Assembly (NCBI RefSeq): GCF_007997295.1
Contig: NZ_VORY01000002.1
Span: 310,001-374,000 of the forward strand
From: Gillisia hiemivivida
GTDB lineage: Bacteria; Bacteroidota; Bacteroidia; Flavobacteriales; Flavobacteriaceae
DNA: 64,000 bases
Direction of reading: 5' to 3'
The position numbers and the translations under genes are program-made. The notes below the pieces were generated by a model. It had not been told where the DNA came from and ran no database searches. It saw only the letters and a program-made list of their open reading frames with translations. The number at the start of each line of letters is the position of its first letter. The stretch's first letter is position 1. Below are positions 53,826-62,367 of the stretch, piece after piece.

Positions 53826-54461
53826 ATGGATGAATTAGATTTATTAAAAAGGGACTGGAACAAGCAGCAAGGGAATTATCCTAAGCTAACCTATGCTCAG
53901 ATCTATAAAATGATATGGAAGCGTTCCCATTCTATAGTTAAATGGATATTCTATATAAGTTTAATAGAATTATTAGCTGGTACTATTATAAATATAATTT
54001 TCTCTGGAGATAAATATTGGGAAGATATAGAAAAGAACAATTTAGAAGAGATTATTACCATATTATATATTGTAAGCTATGCAATCACCTTCTACTTTAT
54101 CTTTAGGTTTTATCAAAATTACAGAAGGATCTCTACAACAGATGATGCTGCTACTTTAATGAAAAATATTTTAAAGACAAGAAAAACGGTTAAATTCTAT
54201 ATTGGATATGTGCTTATATCTACAGCATTAACGGTAGTTGGTATGTTTGGATACATGATAATAAAACATAGCAACAAAGATGTAGAATCTATCTCCAAAT
54301 ATGCCTTTGATACAGTAGATTGGCTAAAATTTATTGGAGTTAGTGTACTTGTCCTTAGCATACTATTAGGTGTTATATGGCTATTTTATAGGTTACTCTA
54401 TGGGATTTTACTTAAAAGACTGAAGAAAAATTATGTAGAATTAAAGAAGTTAGAAATGTAA
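53826..54461 (+). CDS. Membrane protein, probable partner of the ECF sigma factor
   Basis: This protein of 211 residues has a short N-terminal soluble helix region (LDLLKRDWNKQQGNYPKLTY) followed by about four membrane helices. No enzyme motif is visible. It is translated directly after an ECF sigma gene. A short N-terminal cytoplasmic segment and membrane anchor are what would be expected of an anti-sigma factor. I cannot place it in a named anti-sigma family. Confidence 0.7.
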   Translation: MDELDLLKRDWNKQQGNYPKLTYAQIYKMIWKRSHSIVKWIFYISLIELLAGTIINIIFSGDKYWEDIEKNNLEEIITILYIVSYAITFYFIFRFYQNYRRISTTDDAATLMKNILKTRKTVKFYIGYVLISTALTVVGMFGYMIIKHSNKDVESISKYAFDTVDWLKFIGVSVLVLSILLGVIWLFYRLLYGILLKRLKKNYVELKKLEM

Positions 54462-54858
54462 TCCAGATTTTAGATAATAGAATTGAGATCAGATCAATTT
54501 TGAATTGTTAATGTTCTTGACTTTTGTTTCCAGTCATTTATTTTATCTCAAATTTTTATGCTCTGATCCTTTTATTTAAAACCTAAATATAATTTCCTAT
54601 TTAGCCTAAACTTTTTTTTAACATCAATTCAAGATAAAAATATTCCTTTTTTTCTAACTTAATAGCTCTCGGGATTGTAAATTAAGCCTAGATATTTATT
54701 ATCTTACCATTCTAGATTTTGGAACTTATTTCTATCTCGCTATTGTTCCATATAGACTTTCGAATTAATGTTTTGAACCTTTTTTTAAAAAAAAACCTTT
54801 AAAATACGTTATTTTTGCAAAAATTAGTTTTACACTCCACTATTAAAAAATTATATAA
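54462..54858. other. Very AT-rich intergenic region before the desaturase gene
   Basis: Nearly 400 bases hold no coding sequence on either strand. Apart from a -7-like promoter element at the right end (listed separately) I see no defined signal. Confidence 0.4.
54810..54817 (+). promoter_or_regulatory. -7 element for the sterol-desaturase-like gene
   Basis: TATTTTTG is an exact TAnnTTTG match 42 bases before the ATG. A -33 TTG at the usual distance is not obvious. Confidence 0.4.
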
Positions 54859-55779
54859 ATGGAATTTACTAATCCTCTAATTTATGGGGTGCCGGCTTTC
54901 TTAGGACTTATTCTATTAGAACTAACCTACAGTAAAACCCATAACAACAAAGACCTATATAAATGGAAAGATCTTTTTTCAAGCCTTTCTATGGGTATTG
55001 GATCTGCGGTAATAGCGGCATTTATAAAAATCGTTACTATCATTCTTTTATTCGAATTTGTATATGAATTGTTTAACCCGATTGTTGAAGGGGTAAGGAC
55101 AAATATTATGGGGTGGGAATCCTTTGGGTATGCATGGTATGTTTGGATCTTATGTATGTTATTAGACGATTTTAGCTATTATTGGTTTCATCGGCAAAAT
55201 CATATGGTACGGTTTTTTTGGGCAGCCCATATCGTGCATCATTCCTCAGATAACTTCAATCTTGGAACAGCGGTTCGTAATGGCTGGTTCACAATTCTCT
55301 ACAAACCTTTTTTTTACGTGTGGATAGTCATAATAGGTTTTTCCCCTGAAATGGTGGTAGTGTGTCTTGGAATTGAAGCCTTATGGCAATTCCAGTTACA
55401 CACTAAATATGTTCCTAAAATGGGAATTATAGAAAAGTTTCTCAATACCCATACCATGCACCAAGTGCATCATTCGAAGAACCTGGAATATATGGATAAA
55501 AATCATGGAGGTATTTTAAATGTTTTTGACAGAATTTTTGGTACATGGAAAGAGCTGGATCCTTCAATTGATATAGAATATGGGGTTTCTACTCCACCTG
55601 AATCCTATAATTTATGGGTGATCCTAACCCACGAATACAAAAATATTTGGGAGGACACCAAAAAAACTAAAAACTGGAAACATAAATTCATGTATGTTTT
55701 TGGACCTCCTGGTTGGAGCCACGATGGGAGTACCAAAACGGTTAAAGAGATTCGGAAAGAACTAAAAATGGATACTTAA
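54859..55779 (+). CDS. Sterol desaturase/fatty acid hydroxylase family protein
   Basis: This integral membrane protein of 306 residues has the histidine clusters of the di-iron fatty acid hydroxylase superfamily: WFHRQNH, AHIVHHSSD and MHQVHHSKN. These lie between and after several membrane helices. Members hydroxylate or desaturate lipids using oxygen. In bacteria the natural substrate is rarely known, and a membrane lipid, carotenoid or hopanoid-like compound is possible. The convergent neighbour is a lysophospholipid acyltransferase-like gene, so a lipid role is plausible. Confidence 0.9.
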   Translation: MEFTNPLIYGVPAFLGLILLELTYSKTHNNKDLYKWKDLFSSLSMGIGSAVIAAFIKIVTIILLFEFVYELFNPIVEGVRTNIMGWESFGYAWYVWILCMLLDDFSYYWFHRQNHMVRFFWAAHIVHHSSDNFNLGTAVRNGWFTILYKPFFYVWIVIIGFSPEMVVVCLGIEALWQFQLHTKYVPKMGIIEKFLNTHTMHQVHHSKNLEYMDKNHGGILNVFDRIFGTWKELDPSIDIEYGVSTPPESYNLWVILTHEYKNIWEDTKKTKNWKHKFMYVFGPPGWSHDGSTKTVKEIRKELKMDT

Positions 55780-55783
55780 CTTT

Positions 55784-55860
55784 TTGAATCTCGTTTCCTT
55801 GAAGTTGTAAATTTAAAAATTATGAATCTTGAATTTGAATCTTGAGTCTTGAATCTGATT
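55784..55860. repeat. TGAATCTTGA-type degenerate repeat cluster
   Basis: Units such as GAATCTCG, GAATCTTGAATTT, GAATCTTGA and GTCTTGAATCTGA recur in the short gap between two convergent genes. They resemble the TCTTGATTCTTGG repeats at 1151 and 16497, but in permuted form. Confidence 0.5.
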
Positions 55861-56663
55861 TAATACTCCCACTTCCTTTCCTCATTCAGTTTCTCCATAT
55901 CGTCAATTTCTTCCTGTGGAATAACCTTTAAAAATGACGAATGTTGCTCTATTGCATATTCTAATTTTTCAACTATATCTTCTATAGAATCATTTTCATA
56001 ATCAAATTCTAAAGCGGGTTTTATCTGAAAACTTTGAAGAATCCCTCTTTTCTTAAGTCGAATCCCTTTTTTATCAAAAGATCTTCTAAATCCGTCTATA
56101 ACAATAGGAATTACTATAGGTTTATGCTGTTTGATAATGTAAGCAGTTCCTTTTCTAATTGGTTTAAAAGGTTTGGTTGTACCTTGAGGAAAAGTGATCA
56201 CCCATCCGTCCTTTAAAGCGATTCCAATATTATCTGTATCTTCTTTATTTACTTCTCGTTTTACATCTTTTCCCTTAGATCGCCAGGTTCTCTCTACTGT
56301 TATAGCTCCTGCATAAGCCATAATTCTTGTGAGCAATCCTGCCTGCATGGTTTCTTTGGCGGCTACATAATACAAATTCAATTTTGGTTGCCATAAGTAT
56401 CCCACATTCTTAATATTATCTACTCTCCCACTTAAACTAGCATTAAAAACATGGAACATAGCTGTAACATCAGCGAAATAGGTCTGATGATTAGAAACAA
56501 AAAGAACCTTAGTATCTGGAAGATTTTTAATGATCTCGGAGCCTTCAATATTCAATTCATTAAATCCTCTATAGCGCCTATGGGATAAAACGCCAAAAAT
56601 ACGAATTAGCCATTTTTTTATAAATAGATAATGTCCAAATGGATTTTTTGTAAATAAGCCCAT
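55860..56663 (-). CDS. PlsC-like lysophospholipid acyltransferase with altered motifs
   Basis: This protein of 267 residues resembles 1-acylglycerol-3-phosphate acyltransferases, which add a fatty acyl chain to lysophosphatidate at the inner membrane. The first motif, however, is SNHQTYFAD, giving H-x5-D instead of the normal H-x4-D. The third is FPQGTT instead of FPEGTR. The fourth region, KPIVIPIVIDG, is normal. The altered spacing may define a flavobacterial subfamily with a different acyl acceptor. It is not obviously damaged, as the frame is complete. Confidence 0.82.
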   Translation of the reverse strand: MGLFTKNPFGHYLFIKKWLIRIFGVLSHRRYRGFNELNIEGSEIIKNLPDTKVLFVSNHQTYFADVTAMFHVFNASLSGRVDNIKNVGYLWQPKLNLYYVAAKETMQAGLLTRIMAYAGAITVERTWRSKGKDVKREVNKEDTDNIGIALKDGWVITFPQGTTKPFKPIRKGTAYIIKQHKPIVIPIVIDGFRRSFDKKGIRLKKRGILQSFQIKPALEFDYENDSIEDIVEKLEYAIEQHSSFLKVIPQEEIDDMEKLNEERKWEY

Positions 56664-56725
56664 GTAGTATTATTGATCTTGAATTGTTAATATTATCTTA
56701 AAGAAGTCAAAGATACTAATAAACT

Positions 56726-57367
56726 TTAGAGAGCTAACTTCATTAAATCTTTTAATTCACTTAGCATCATCGCAGTTGCACCCCATACTACATGCCCATT
56801 CAAAGAAAATGCAGGGACTTCAATATTTTTAGCATAAGAAGTGGTTAATTCCTTAGAGATCAAATTTCTTTCATCCATAAAATCTTCCAAGTCTATTTCC
56901 AATATTTTTTCCACTTCAGATTCCTGCGGAATAAGCTTAGGGGTTCTATCTATAAGACCTACATATGGATGCACCCAAAAATTGCTTGGAGGAATATATA
57001 ATTTGGTTAATTTTTTTACAACCCTCACCTCAGATTGTGGAATCCCAACTTCTTCTTCAGTTTCCCTTAAAGCCGTATACTTTAAATTTTTATCGAAATT
57101 TTCTACGCGACCCCCAGGAAATCCAACCTGATTGGAATGAACACCTTTATAGGTCTTTCTTAAAATTAATACTAAATGGGTAATTTCTTTTTTATTAGGA
57201 TAAAATAGCGCCATAACCCCCGCTTTATTGGGTTTTTTAGCTTTTATATCTATATTTGACAATTCATTTATTCGCAATATCGGAGCCAATTTATACTGCG
57301 CCTCCACGCCTGGAAGTTCTAAATTCTTTAAATTTGAAATTTTATATGTAAATTCAGTAAAATTCAT
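56726..57367 (-). CDS. NUDIX hydrolase (CoA pyrophosphatase-like)
   Basis: I choose the ATG at 57367 (MNFTEFTYKISNL). A longer frame upstream is open but runs antisense through the neighbouring signal peptide and looks non-coding. The Nudix box is GGRVENFDKN followed by ALRETEEEVGI, and the upstream VLILRKTYKGVHSNQVGFPG matches the CoA pyrophosphatase subgroup, which splits CoA into 4'-phosphopantetheine and 3',5'-ADP. The start codon overlaps the ATG of the divergent cyclophilin gene in the sequence CATG. Confidence 0.88.
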   Translation of the reverse strand: MNFTEFTYKISNLKNLELPGVEAQYKLAPILRINELSNIDIKAKKPNKAGVMALFYPNKKEITHLVLILRKTYKGVHSNQVGFPGGRVENFDKNLKYTALRETEEEVGIPQSEVRVVKKLTKLYIPPSNFWVHPYVGLIDRTPKLIPQESEVEKILEIDLEDFMDERNLISKELTTSYAKNIEVPAFSLNGHVVWGATAMMLSELKDLMKLAL

Positions 57368-58106
57368 GACTCGACAAATTTCTATCCTTTTCGCTTTTCT
57401 TATTCTTTTATTTGCAAGTTGTGAAGATACACAAAAATCAAAGATCAATAATACAAAAGCTCCTTCAACCAATACCCCTATTAAGGTAAAGGACTCTACA
57501 GAAGATAAAATTGATACCTCCAAAAAAAAGAAAGATAAATTATATCTTCATGATGAACCCATGCTTGTCCAAGAAAAACTAATTCCTTTTTTAACTGAAT
57601 ACGGGAAGAAAAATCCTGAAAACAAGTTTAGAATTAGTACCAGCTTTGGTGATATTGATGTCTTGCTTTATAATGACACCCCATTACACAGGGCAAACAT
57701 GATCTTATTAATTAAAGAAGGATATTTTAATGGTACTTTTTTTCATAGAGTTGCCGATGGTTTTGTAATCCAAGGAGGAAATTCCGACAATAAAGAAACC
57801 AGTATTAAAAGAAATAACATGGGCTCCTATTTGATTCCAAGTGAATTCGACGCCGGTCATAAACATAGTCGGGGGGCATTTTCAGCGGCTAAGTATGCAG
57901 AACAAAATGTGAGTAAAGCTTCTTCCCCTTTTGAGTTCTTTATTGTTCAAAGCGAACGTGGAGCCCATCACTTAGATAACGATCATACAGTTTATGGAAG
58001 AGTAATAAAAGGAATGGAGGTTGTAGATGAAATTGCTAAGCAACCTATTGGAGAAGGAGAATGGCCATTAATCAATATTCCTATGACAGTGGAGATCATA
58101 AAATAA
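57366..58106 (+). CDS. Cyclophilin-type peptidyl-prolyl isomerase lipoprotein
   Basis: The true start is the ATG at 57366, which gives a lipoprotein signal (LIFLLFASC-like: LILLFASC). A lysine-rich linker follows, then a complete cyclophilin domain with GYFNGTFFHRVADGFVIQGG, AAKYAEQNV and SPFEFFIVQSE. It speeds proline isomerisation during folding of envelope proteins. Its 5' end is head to head with the NUDIX gene, and the two ATGs share two bases. Each promoter must therefore lie inside the other gene. Other lipoprotein isomerases in Flavobacteriia (GldI) are of the FKBP type, so this is not GldI. Confidence 0.9.
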   Translation: MTRQISILFAFLILLFASCEDTQKSKINNTKAPSTNTPIKVKDSTEDKIDTSKKKKDKLYLHDEPMLVQEKLIPFLTEYGKKNPENKFRISTSFGDIDVLLYNDTPLHRANMILLIKEGYFNGTFFHRVADGFVIQGGNSDNKETSIKRNNMGSYLIPSEFDAGHKHSRGAFSAAKYAEQNVSKASSPFEFFIVQSERGAHHLDNDHTVYGRVIKGMEVVDEIAKQPIGEGEWPLINIPMTVEIIK

Positions 58107-58517
58107 AATTTGGTTGTAGCTTTTTTTTATCCAAGTGAATAGTTTTTAACTATTTCATAAGAGATGGTTTTCATCATTCTAAGATCTTTGAAATGTAGTA
58201 AATTGATCTGCTTTAAAGTCTTATAATGAAATGTTTGACCAGTGTTTAAAGATTAAAGTGACAATAAAAGTAAAAAAAAGGTAAGTTTATTATTATCTAT
58301 CGCATTTCTATTTTATCTAAGTTATTCTCCAAATTAGGCTCTAAATGCAGTGACACCTAGTAATCTCCTTTATTACCAAATCTTGATAAATAAAATCTCT
58401 TGTTGCATAGTACCTTTTATTTTTCAACCTATTTTGTTTATGTTTCTAACAAATTATGGTTTGAAAAGTGTTAACTAGACGCCTTGGCTCTTCCGTTCTA
58501 AATGAAACGAAAAGGTA
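58107..58517. other. Gene-free region downstream of the GH3 gene
   Basis: About 410 AT-rich bases separate the convergent cyclophilin and GH3 genes. No gene, clear terminator or repeat is seen. The right-hand end near 58480 becomes more GC-rich, which may mark the edge of transferred DNA. Confidence 0.4.
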
Positions 58518-61082
58518 CTACTTGCCGTTACATCCAGGCTTAGCATCCATATCTGGTTCTAAGCGAATGTTACTAAGTCCAATATCTACGCCTTCATCAG
58601 CCGTCACCATGAATGCATTGTTAACTTTACTCATATCGACACCAAGATCAGCAAAGCAACTTAGGCTTATCCTATATTCTCGCCACTCATTAGCGGCGAT
58701 ATCTATATTTACAGTTTTATTACAAGTCGCACCTTGATTACACATGCCAATTTTGACAGTCGCGGACTTGGCGTTAAAGGATTTTGCGGAGAAGGTCAGT
58801 TCCATCGCGCCATTCGTTTGACGACTCATATTACTCGGCGAAGCCGCACTTAAAATTAATTGGTCATAATCTGGTAGCGTCCAATTAATGCGTAATGCAT
58901 CTTCTTGTGCGGTGTGGTCAGTTTTGCTAACAATCAGGCCTCCTACAGAGGTTGGAAAGCTGCCGATTTGTTTGTTCAAATCTCCTGTTTTTAGCCATAA
59001 ATTCCACGGCGCGATAGATGCACCTTTGCTAAAAAAAACACCTGTTGAAACTACTTCAATATTTTTTAAACCAGCGTCTTCTGAAAGTTGGTCAACGACC
59101 ACATCGTCCTCATAAGTGAGCCCATAACCTAACTCAAACAACTTTGTAGACTCTCGTGCTGCCAGATCTGCTGACACTACTGCGCTGTTTGGCCAAGAGA
59201 AAGACAGGCGACCAGTAAAGTCATATGACGGGTCTTTTTGAAATAATATGTCTGAGACACCACCACCTTCGCTGCCTGGTAACCATGCAGCGACAAATGC
59301 GTCTGATCTATTTATTTCAGGATTGATCCACATTGGGCGGCCCGATAGAAAAACCGATATCACAGGAATTCCTTTACTGCTAAATTTTTCAAGTATGTTG
59401 GTGTCAAAACCGTTTGGAACAAATTCCAGATTTTCTAGGTCCCCTTGGAACTCCGCGTATGGGTCTTCACCGTATATTGCAATCACCACGTCAGCTGTTT
59501 CGTTTGAGTCGCCATTGGGTGAAAAGATTACTTTGCCGCCAGCGGTGTTAACGGCTTCCCTGATACCTTCAAGTATGGACTGGCTATTCGGAAATTCATC
59601 GTTTGTATGTCCTGTACCTTGCCATGAAAGAGTCCAACCACCGCTGGTTTTAGCAATATTATCTGCCCCGTCACCAATTACCATAATCGTTTTAGTTGCA
59701 TCTAATGGCAAAACTCCACCGTTATTCTTGAGTAAAACCATTGACTCCCGTACTGCTTGCCGCGCAATGGCTCTATTTTTGGGAAGGCCCAAAAGGCTTT
59801 CATCTCCTGCATTTTTACGCGTGCTTGGAGCCCCTTTGCTAAATATACCGGATGCAATTTTTACTCGGAGGATACGTCGCACCGCATCGTCTAAGCGAGT
59901 CATTGGGATAATGCCATTCTTCACATGCTTTAAGGTACTTTCATATAAGCCTTTCCAACTATCGGGAGCCATATACATATCGAGGCCTGCGTTTAAAGAC
60001 TGTGGGCAATCAGTATTCGTACAACCGGGAACTTGACCGTGACCGTTCCAATCTCCAATAACAAAACCATTAAAACCCAGTCTACCTTTCAAAACATCCG
60101 TCAACAGTTCTTTATCACCATGCAGTTTTCTGCCTTCCCAGCTAGAGAAAGAGGCCATCACAGTTTGCACACCTGCAGGTATAGCGCTGTAGTATCCTGC
60201 AGCATGCACCTCTCGTAATTCTTTTTCGCTAATCTTGGCGTCGCCTTGATCGATCCCATTTTCTGTGGCTCCGTCACCTAAAAAGTGTTTTGCACTAGAT
60301 ATGACGCGGCCATCACCCATAAAATCTGGATCTCCAATATGACCTTGTAGCCCATAGACAATTCGGTCTGCGTACGATTTAACGATTTCTGGATCTTCAG
60401 AAAACCCTTCATAGCTTCTGCCCCAACGTAAGTCTTGTGGTATCGCTAAGGTTGGTGCAAAAGTCCAATCGTGACCAGATACTGTGAGTTCGTGAGCGGT
60501 CACTGCTGCAATTTTTTCGATTAGATCTGGGTTGCGCATAGCGCCAAGTCCAATGTTATGTGGAAAGACAATTGCGCCGCGCAGATTGGTGTGACCATGT
60601 ACCGCATCAATTCCCCATATATATGGGATAGCTACCTCAACACCTTCGGGGTCAATTGAGGCGTTATAATATTTATCAGCCATTGCCAACCATGTTTTGG
60701 CATTTGCGTAGGGCAGCGGTCCCGGTGCTGAATTGCCGCCGCTGAGTATAGACCCTAATCGATATTTTTTCAACTCCTCTGGAGTGATGGATGCATTGTC
60801 TGCTTGAATAACCTGACCTACTTTTTGTTCCAAAGTTAGTTTAGGCAATAGTTCATCTATTTGTGCTTCTATAGCTGGATCTAATGGTAGCGGTTTAATA
60901 ATTGGCCAATCTTCAGGGTTAACTTTATTTGCTGGTGTTAATTGAACTACCACCGTTTTTTTATCTGCATCTATTCCATTAGCTGATTCTACAGAAGTTT
61001 TTAGTGGAGTGCAGCCTACAATAAGAATAGAGATAACGCATACGAGTGAAATGAATGATAAAAAAGACTTGATAGCATGCAT
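58518..61082 (-). CDS. GH3 exo-beta-glucosidase lipoprotein, probably transferred
   Basis: This protein of 854 residues has a lipoprotein signal (LIVGC), the GH3 TIM barrel with the nucleophile aspartate in VIGDWNGHG (residue 344), the sandwich domain with acid/base glutamate in WLPGSEGGG (residue 605), and a C-terminal beta-sandwich like that of ExoP-type enzymes. It is a retaining exo-acting beta-glucosidase or 1,3/1,4-beta-glucanase. Its relatives are mainly marine Gammaproteobacteria. Base composition differs: 60541-60600 has 31 G+C of 60, whereas 57541-57600 in the neighbour has 18. Together with the nearby MITE this suggests horizontal transfer. Confidence 0.92.
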   Translation of the reverse strand: MHAIKSFLSFISLVCVISILIVGCTPLKTSVESANGIDADKKTVVVQLTPANKVNPEDWPIIKPLPLDPAIEAQIDELLPKLTLEQKVGQVIQADNASITPEELKKYRLGSILSGGNSAPGPLPYANAKTWLAMADKYYNASIDPEGVEVAIPYIWGIDAVHGHTNLRGAIVFPHNIGLGAMRNPDLIEKIAAVTAHELTVSGHDWTFAPTLAIPQDLRWGRSYEGFSEDPEIVKSYADRIVYGLQGHIGDPDFMGDGRVISSAKHFLGDGATENGIDQGDAKISEKELREVHAAGYYSAIPAGVQTVMASFSSWEGRKLHGDKELLTDVLKGRLGFNGFVIGDWNGHGQVPGCTNTDCPQSLNAGLDMYMAPDSWKGLYESTLKHVKNGIIPMTRLDDAVRRILRVKIASGIFSKGAPSTRKNAGDESLLGLPKNRAIARQAVRESMVLLKNNGGVLPLDATKTIMVIGDGADNIAKTSGGWTLSWQGTGHTNDEFPNSQSILEGIREAVNTAGGKVIFSPNGDSNETADVVIAIYGEDPYAEFQGDLENLEFVPNGFDTNILEKFSSKGIPVISVFLSGRPMWINPEINRSDAFVAAWLPGSEGGGVSDILFQKDPSYDFTGRLSFSWPNSAVVSADLAARESTKLFELGYGLTYEDDVVVDQLSEDAGLKNIEVVSTGVFFSKGASIAPWNLWLKTGDLNKQIGSFPTSVGGLIVSKTDHTAQEDALRINWTLPDYDQLILSAASPSNMSRQTNGAMELTFSAKSFNAKSATVKIGMCNQGATCNKTVNIDIAANEWREYRISLSCFADLGVDMSKVNNAFMVTADEGVDIGLSNIRLEPDMDAKPGCNGK

Positions 61083-61507
61083 AGTGAAGAGTTTTTAAGT
61101 AGTATTGAAATATAGTAGATAGTTATAAAGATTGTTAGTTTACGGCATAAGTTAACATATTTCTTTATCTAATTATGAATTCTAGAGCCAGAAACATCAT
61201 ATTTCGTTCTTTATTAATGGATTGTTGACCACTTTCGATATTTGCAATGATGCAAACTTAAAACCATGGATATATCTTTGATAGATCAGTTTAGAATACA
61301 GTAGAACTGTTTTCTTCTTACGCCTACATACTTTTCTTTACATGAAAAGTGTAAACCTATCTCTAAATGTGACACATTTGCTAAAACTGGATTTAAGCTG
61401 TTTCATTATCTATATGTGCTATTTATACCCAAACTCAAGATTAGGGGAAATGATGACGTGACAATTTCAAAGAAGAAAATAGATTATTGGTCTCAAAACG
61501 GATTTAT
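61083..61507. other. Gene-free region upstream of GH3
   Basis: About 425 bases hold no coding sequence that I can support. A short inverted repeat TTTGCA/TGCAAA is at 61241-61256. The region is AT-rich like the host genome, unlike the GH3 gene. Confidence 0.4.
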
Positions 61508-61749
61508 ATATATTAATAGTATTGTCCGGTAAAAAAATTCAGGATTTCGGTGAGGCTAGAAGTAACGCGGATTAAGACTGTTTTCAATGTTTAGGAGCTT
61601 GCTATTAGAACACAGAATTATTTTTTACTTTTTCAAAAATTTATACAGGCTAAAATATTGATTTTCAATTAGTTGAAATAAAGTATTACGTCTTGAATCT
61701 AGCAGCGCAGCGATCTTATATCTTTTGTCGGACGACAATGATATATTAA
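61508..61749. mobile_element. 224-bp MITE-like element, copy 2, with 9-bp target duplication
   Basis: The element spans 61517-61740 and is flanked by the perfect direct repeat ATATATTAA (61508-61516 and 61741-61749). It has the same length, orientation and ends as copy 1 at 48181-48404. The different target duplication shows an independent insertion. The reading frame seen on the minus strand of copy 1 is closed here by an early stop (after FLKK), which supports a non-coding element. Confidence 0.88.
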
Positions 61750-61865
61750 CATAGTTCTATTAAAATTCAATTCAGCTTTAAATCTATACATTTCAGTAAA
61801 TTAAATGTTTTTTAAAATAGAACAGAGACTACATTTGATCTTATAACTTCTAAAAACTTTAAATT

Positions 61866-62291
61866 ATGAAAACGATTGCAGTATTAATCGCGTTACTTTT
61901 AAGTCAACTATTTTATGCGCAAACTACTACCTCTCCAGAAATTGTAGTGAGTGTAGAGAACATAAAAAATGATAACGGAAAGATTATATTCGGAATTTAT
62001 TCTGAAAATAATTTTCTAAAAGCTGCGCCAGAATTTGGAGCCCAAAGTGAAATTGTAGATGGAGTAGCAAGCGCAACCTTTAAAGATCTTCCACCGGGAA
62101 CCTATGCGATATCTTGCTTCCACGATAAAAATGGCAATTCGCAAATGGATTTTGAACCAACAGGAATGCCTCTAGAACCTTATGGTGTTTCTAATAATAA
62201 GATTGATTATTACGGGCCACCACAATGGACAGACGCAAAATTTGAGCTGGAAGACAAGTCCATAAATATGACTATTAGATTGACAAACTAA
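61866..62291 (+). CDS. DUF2141 secreted protein
   Basis: This protein of 141 residues has a signal peptide (ends near LFYAQ) and one DUF2141 domain with GKIIFGIYSENNFL, DLPPGTYAISCFHDKNGN and MDFEPTGMPLEPYG. Such small periplasmic beta-sandwich proteins are common in Bacteroidota and have no known biochemical role. It lies between MITE copy 2 and oxyR and is probably transcribed alone. Confidence 0.88.
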   Translation: MKTIAVLIALLLSQLFYAQTTTSPEIVVSVENIKNDNGKIIFGIYSENNFLKAAPEFGAQSEIVDGVASATFKDLPPGTYAISCFHDKNGNSQMDFEPTGMPLEPYGVSNNKIDYYGPPQWTDAKFELEDKSINMTIRLTN

Positions 62292-62312
62292 CTATAGATA
62301 AGTAAAGCTGAA

Positions 62313-62346
62313 TTGTAAGTTATAATAGAAAAAATCAATACCTTTG
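62313..62346 (+). promoter_or_regulatory. Candidate oxyR promoter
   Basis: TTG (62313-62315) and an exact TAnnTTTG match, TACCTTTG (62339-62346), are separated by 23 bases. The -7 box is 21 bases upstream of the ATG. Confidence 0.5.
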
Positions 62347-62367
62347 TGTACGTATTAATTCTATGCT

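Noticed and set aside
57228-57365. N-terminal extension of the cyclophilin
   Set aside because: It lies antisense to the NUDIX gene, and the ATG at 57366 starts the lipoprotein signal.
57368-57523. N-terminal extension of the NUDIX protein
   Set aside because: It is antisense to the cyclophilin signal peptide, and homologous proteins begin at the MNFTEF position.
59248-60036. Open frame of 262 codons on the plus strand inside the GH3 gene
   Set aside because: It is antisense to a clear GH3 coding sequence, has no recognisable domain, and arises from the higher GC content of that gene.
61241-61256. TTTGCA/TGCAAA inverted repeat as an operator for GH3
   Set aside because: It is about 160 bases upstream of the GH3 start with no promoter elements nearby, and short palindromes of this kind occur by chance in AT-rich DNA.
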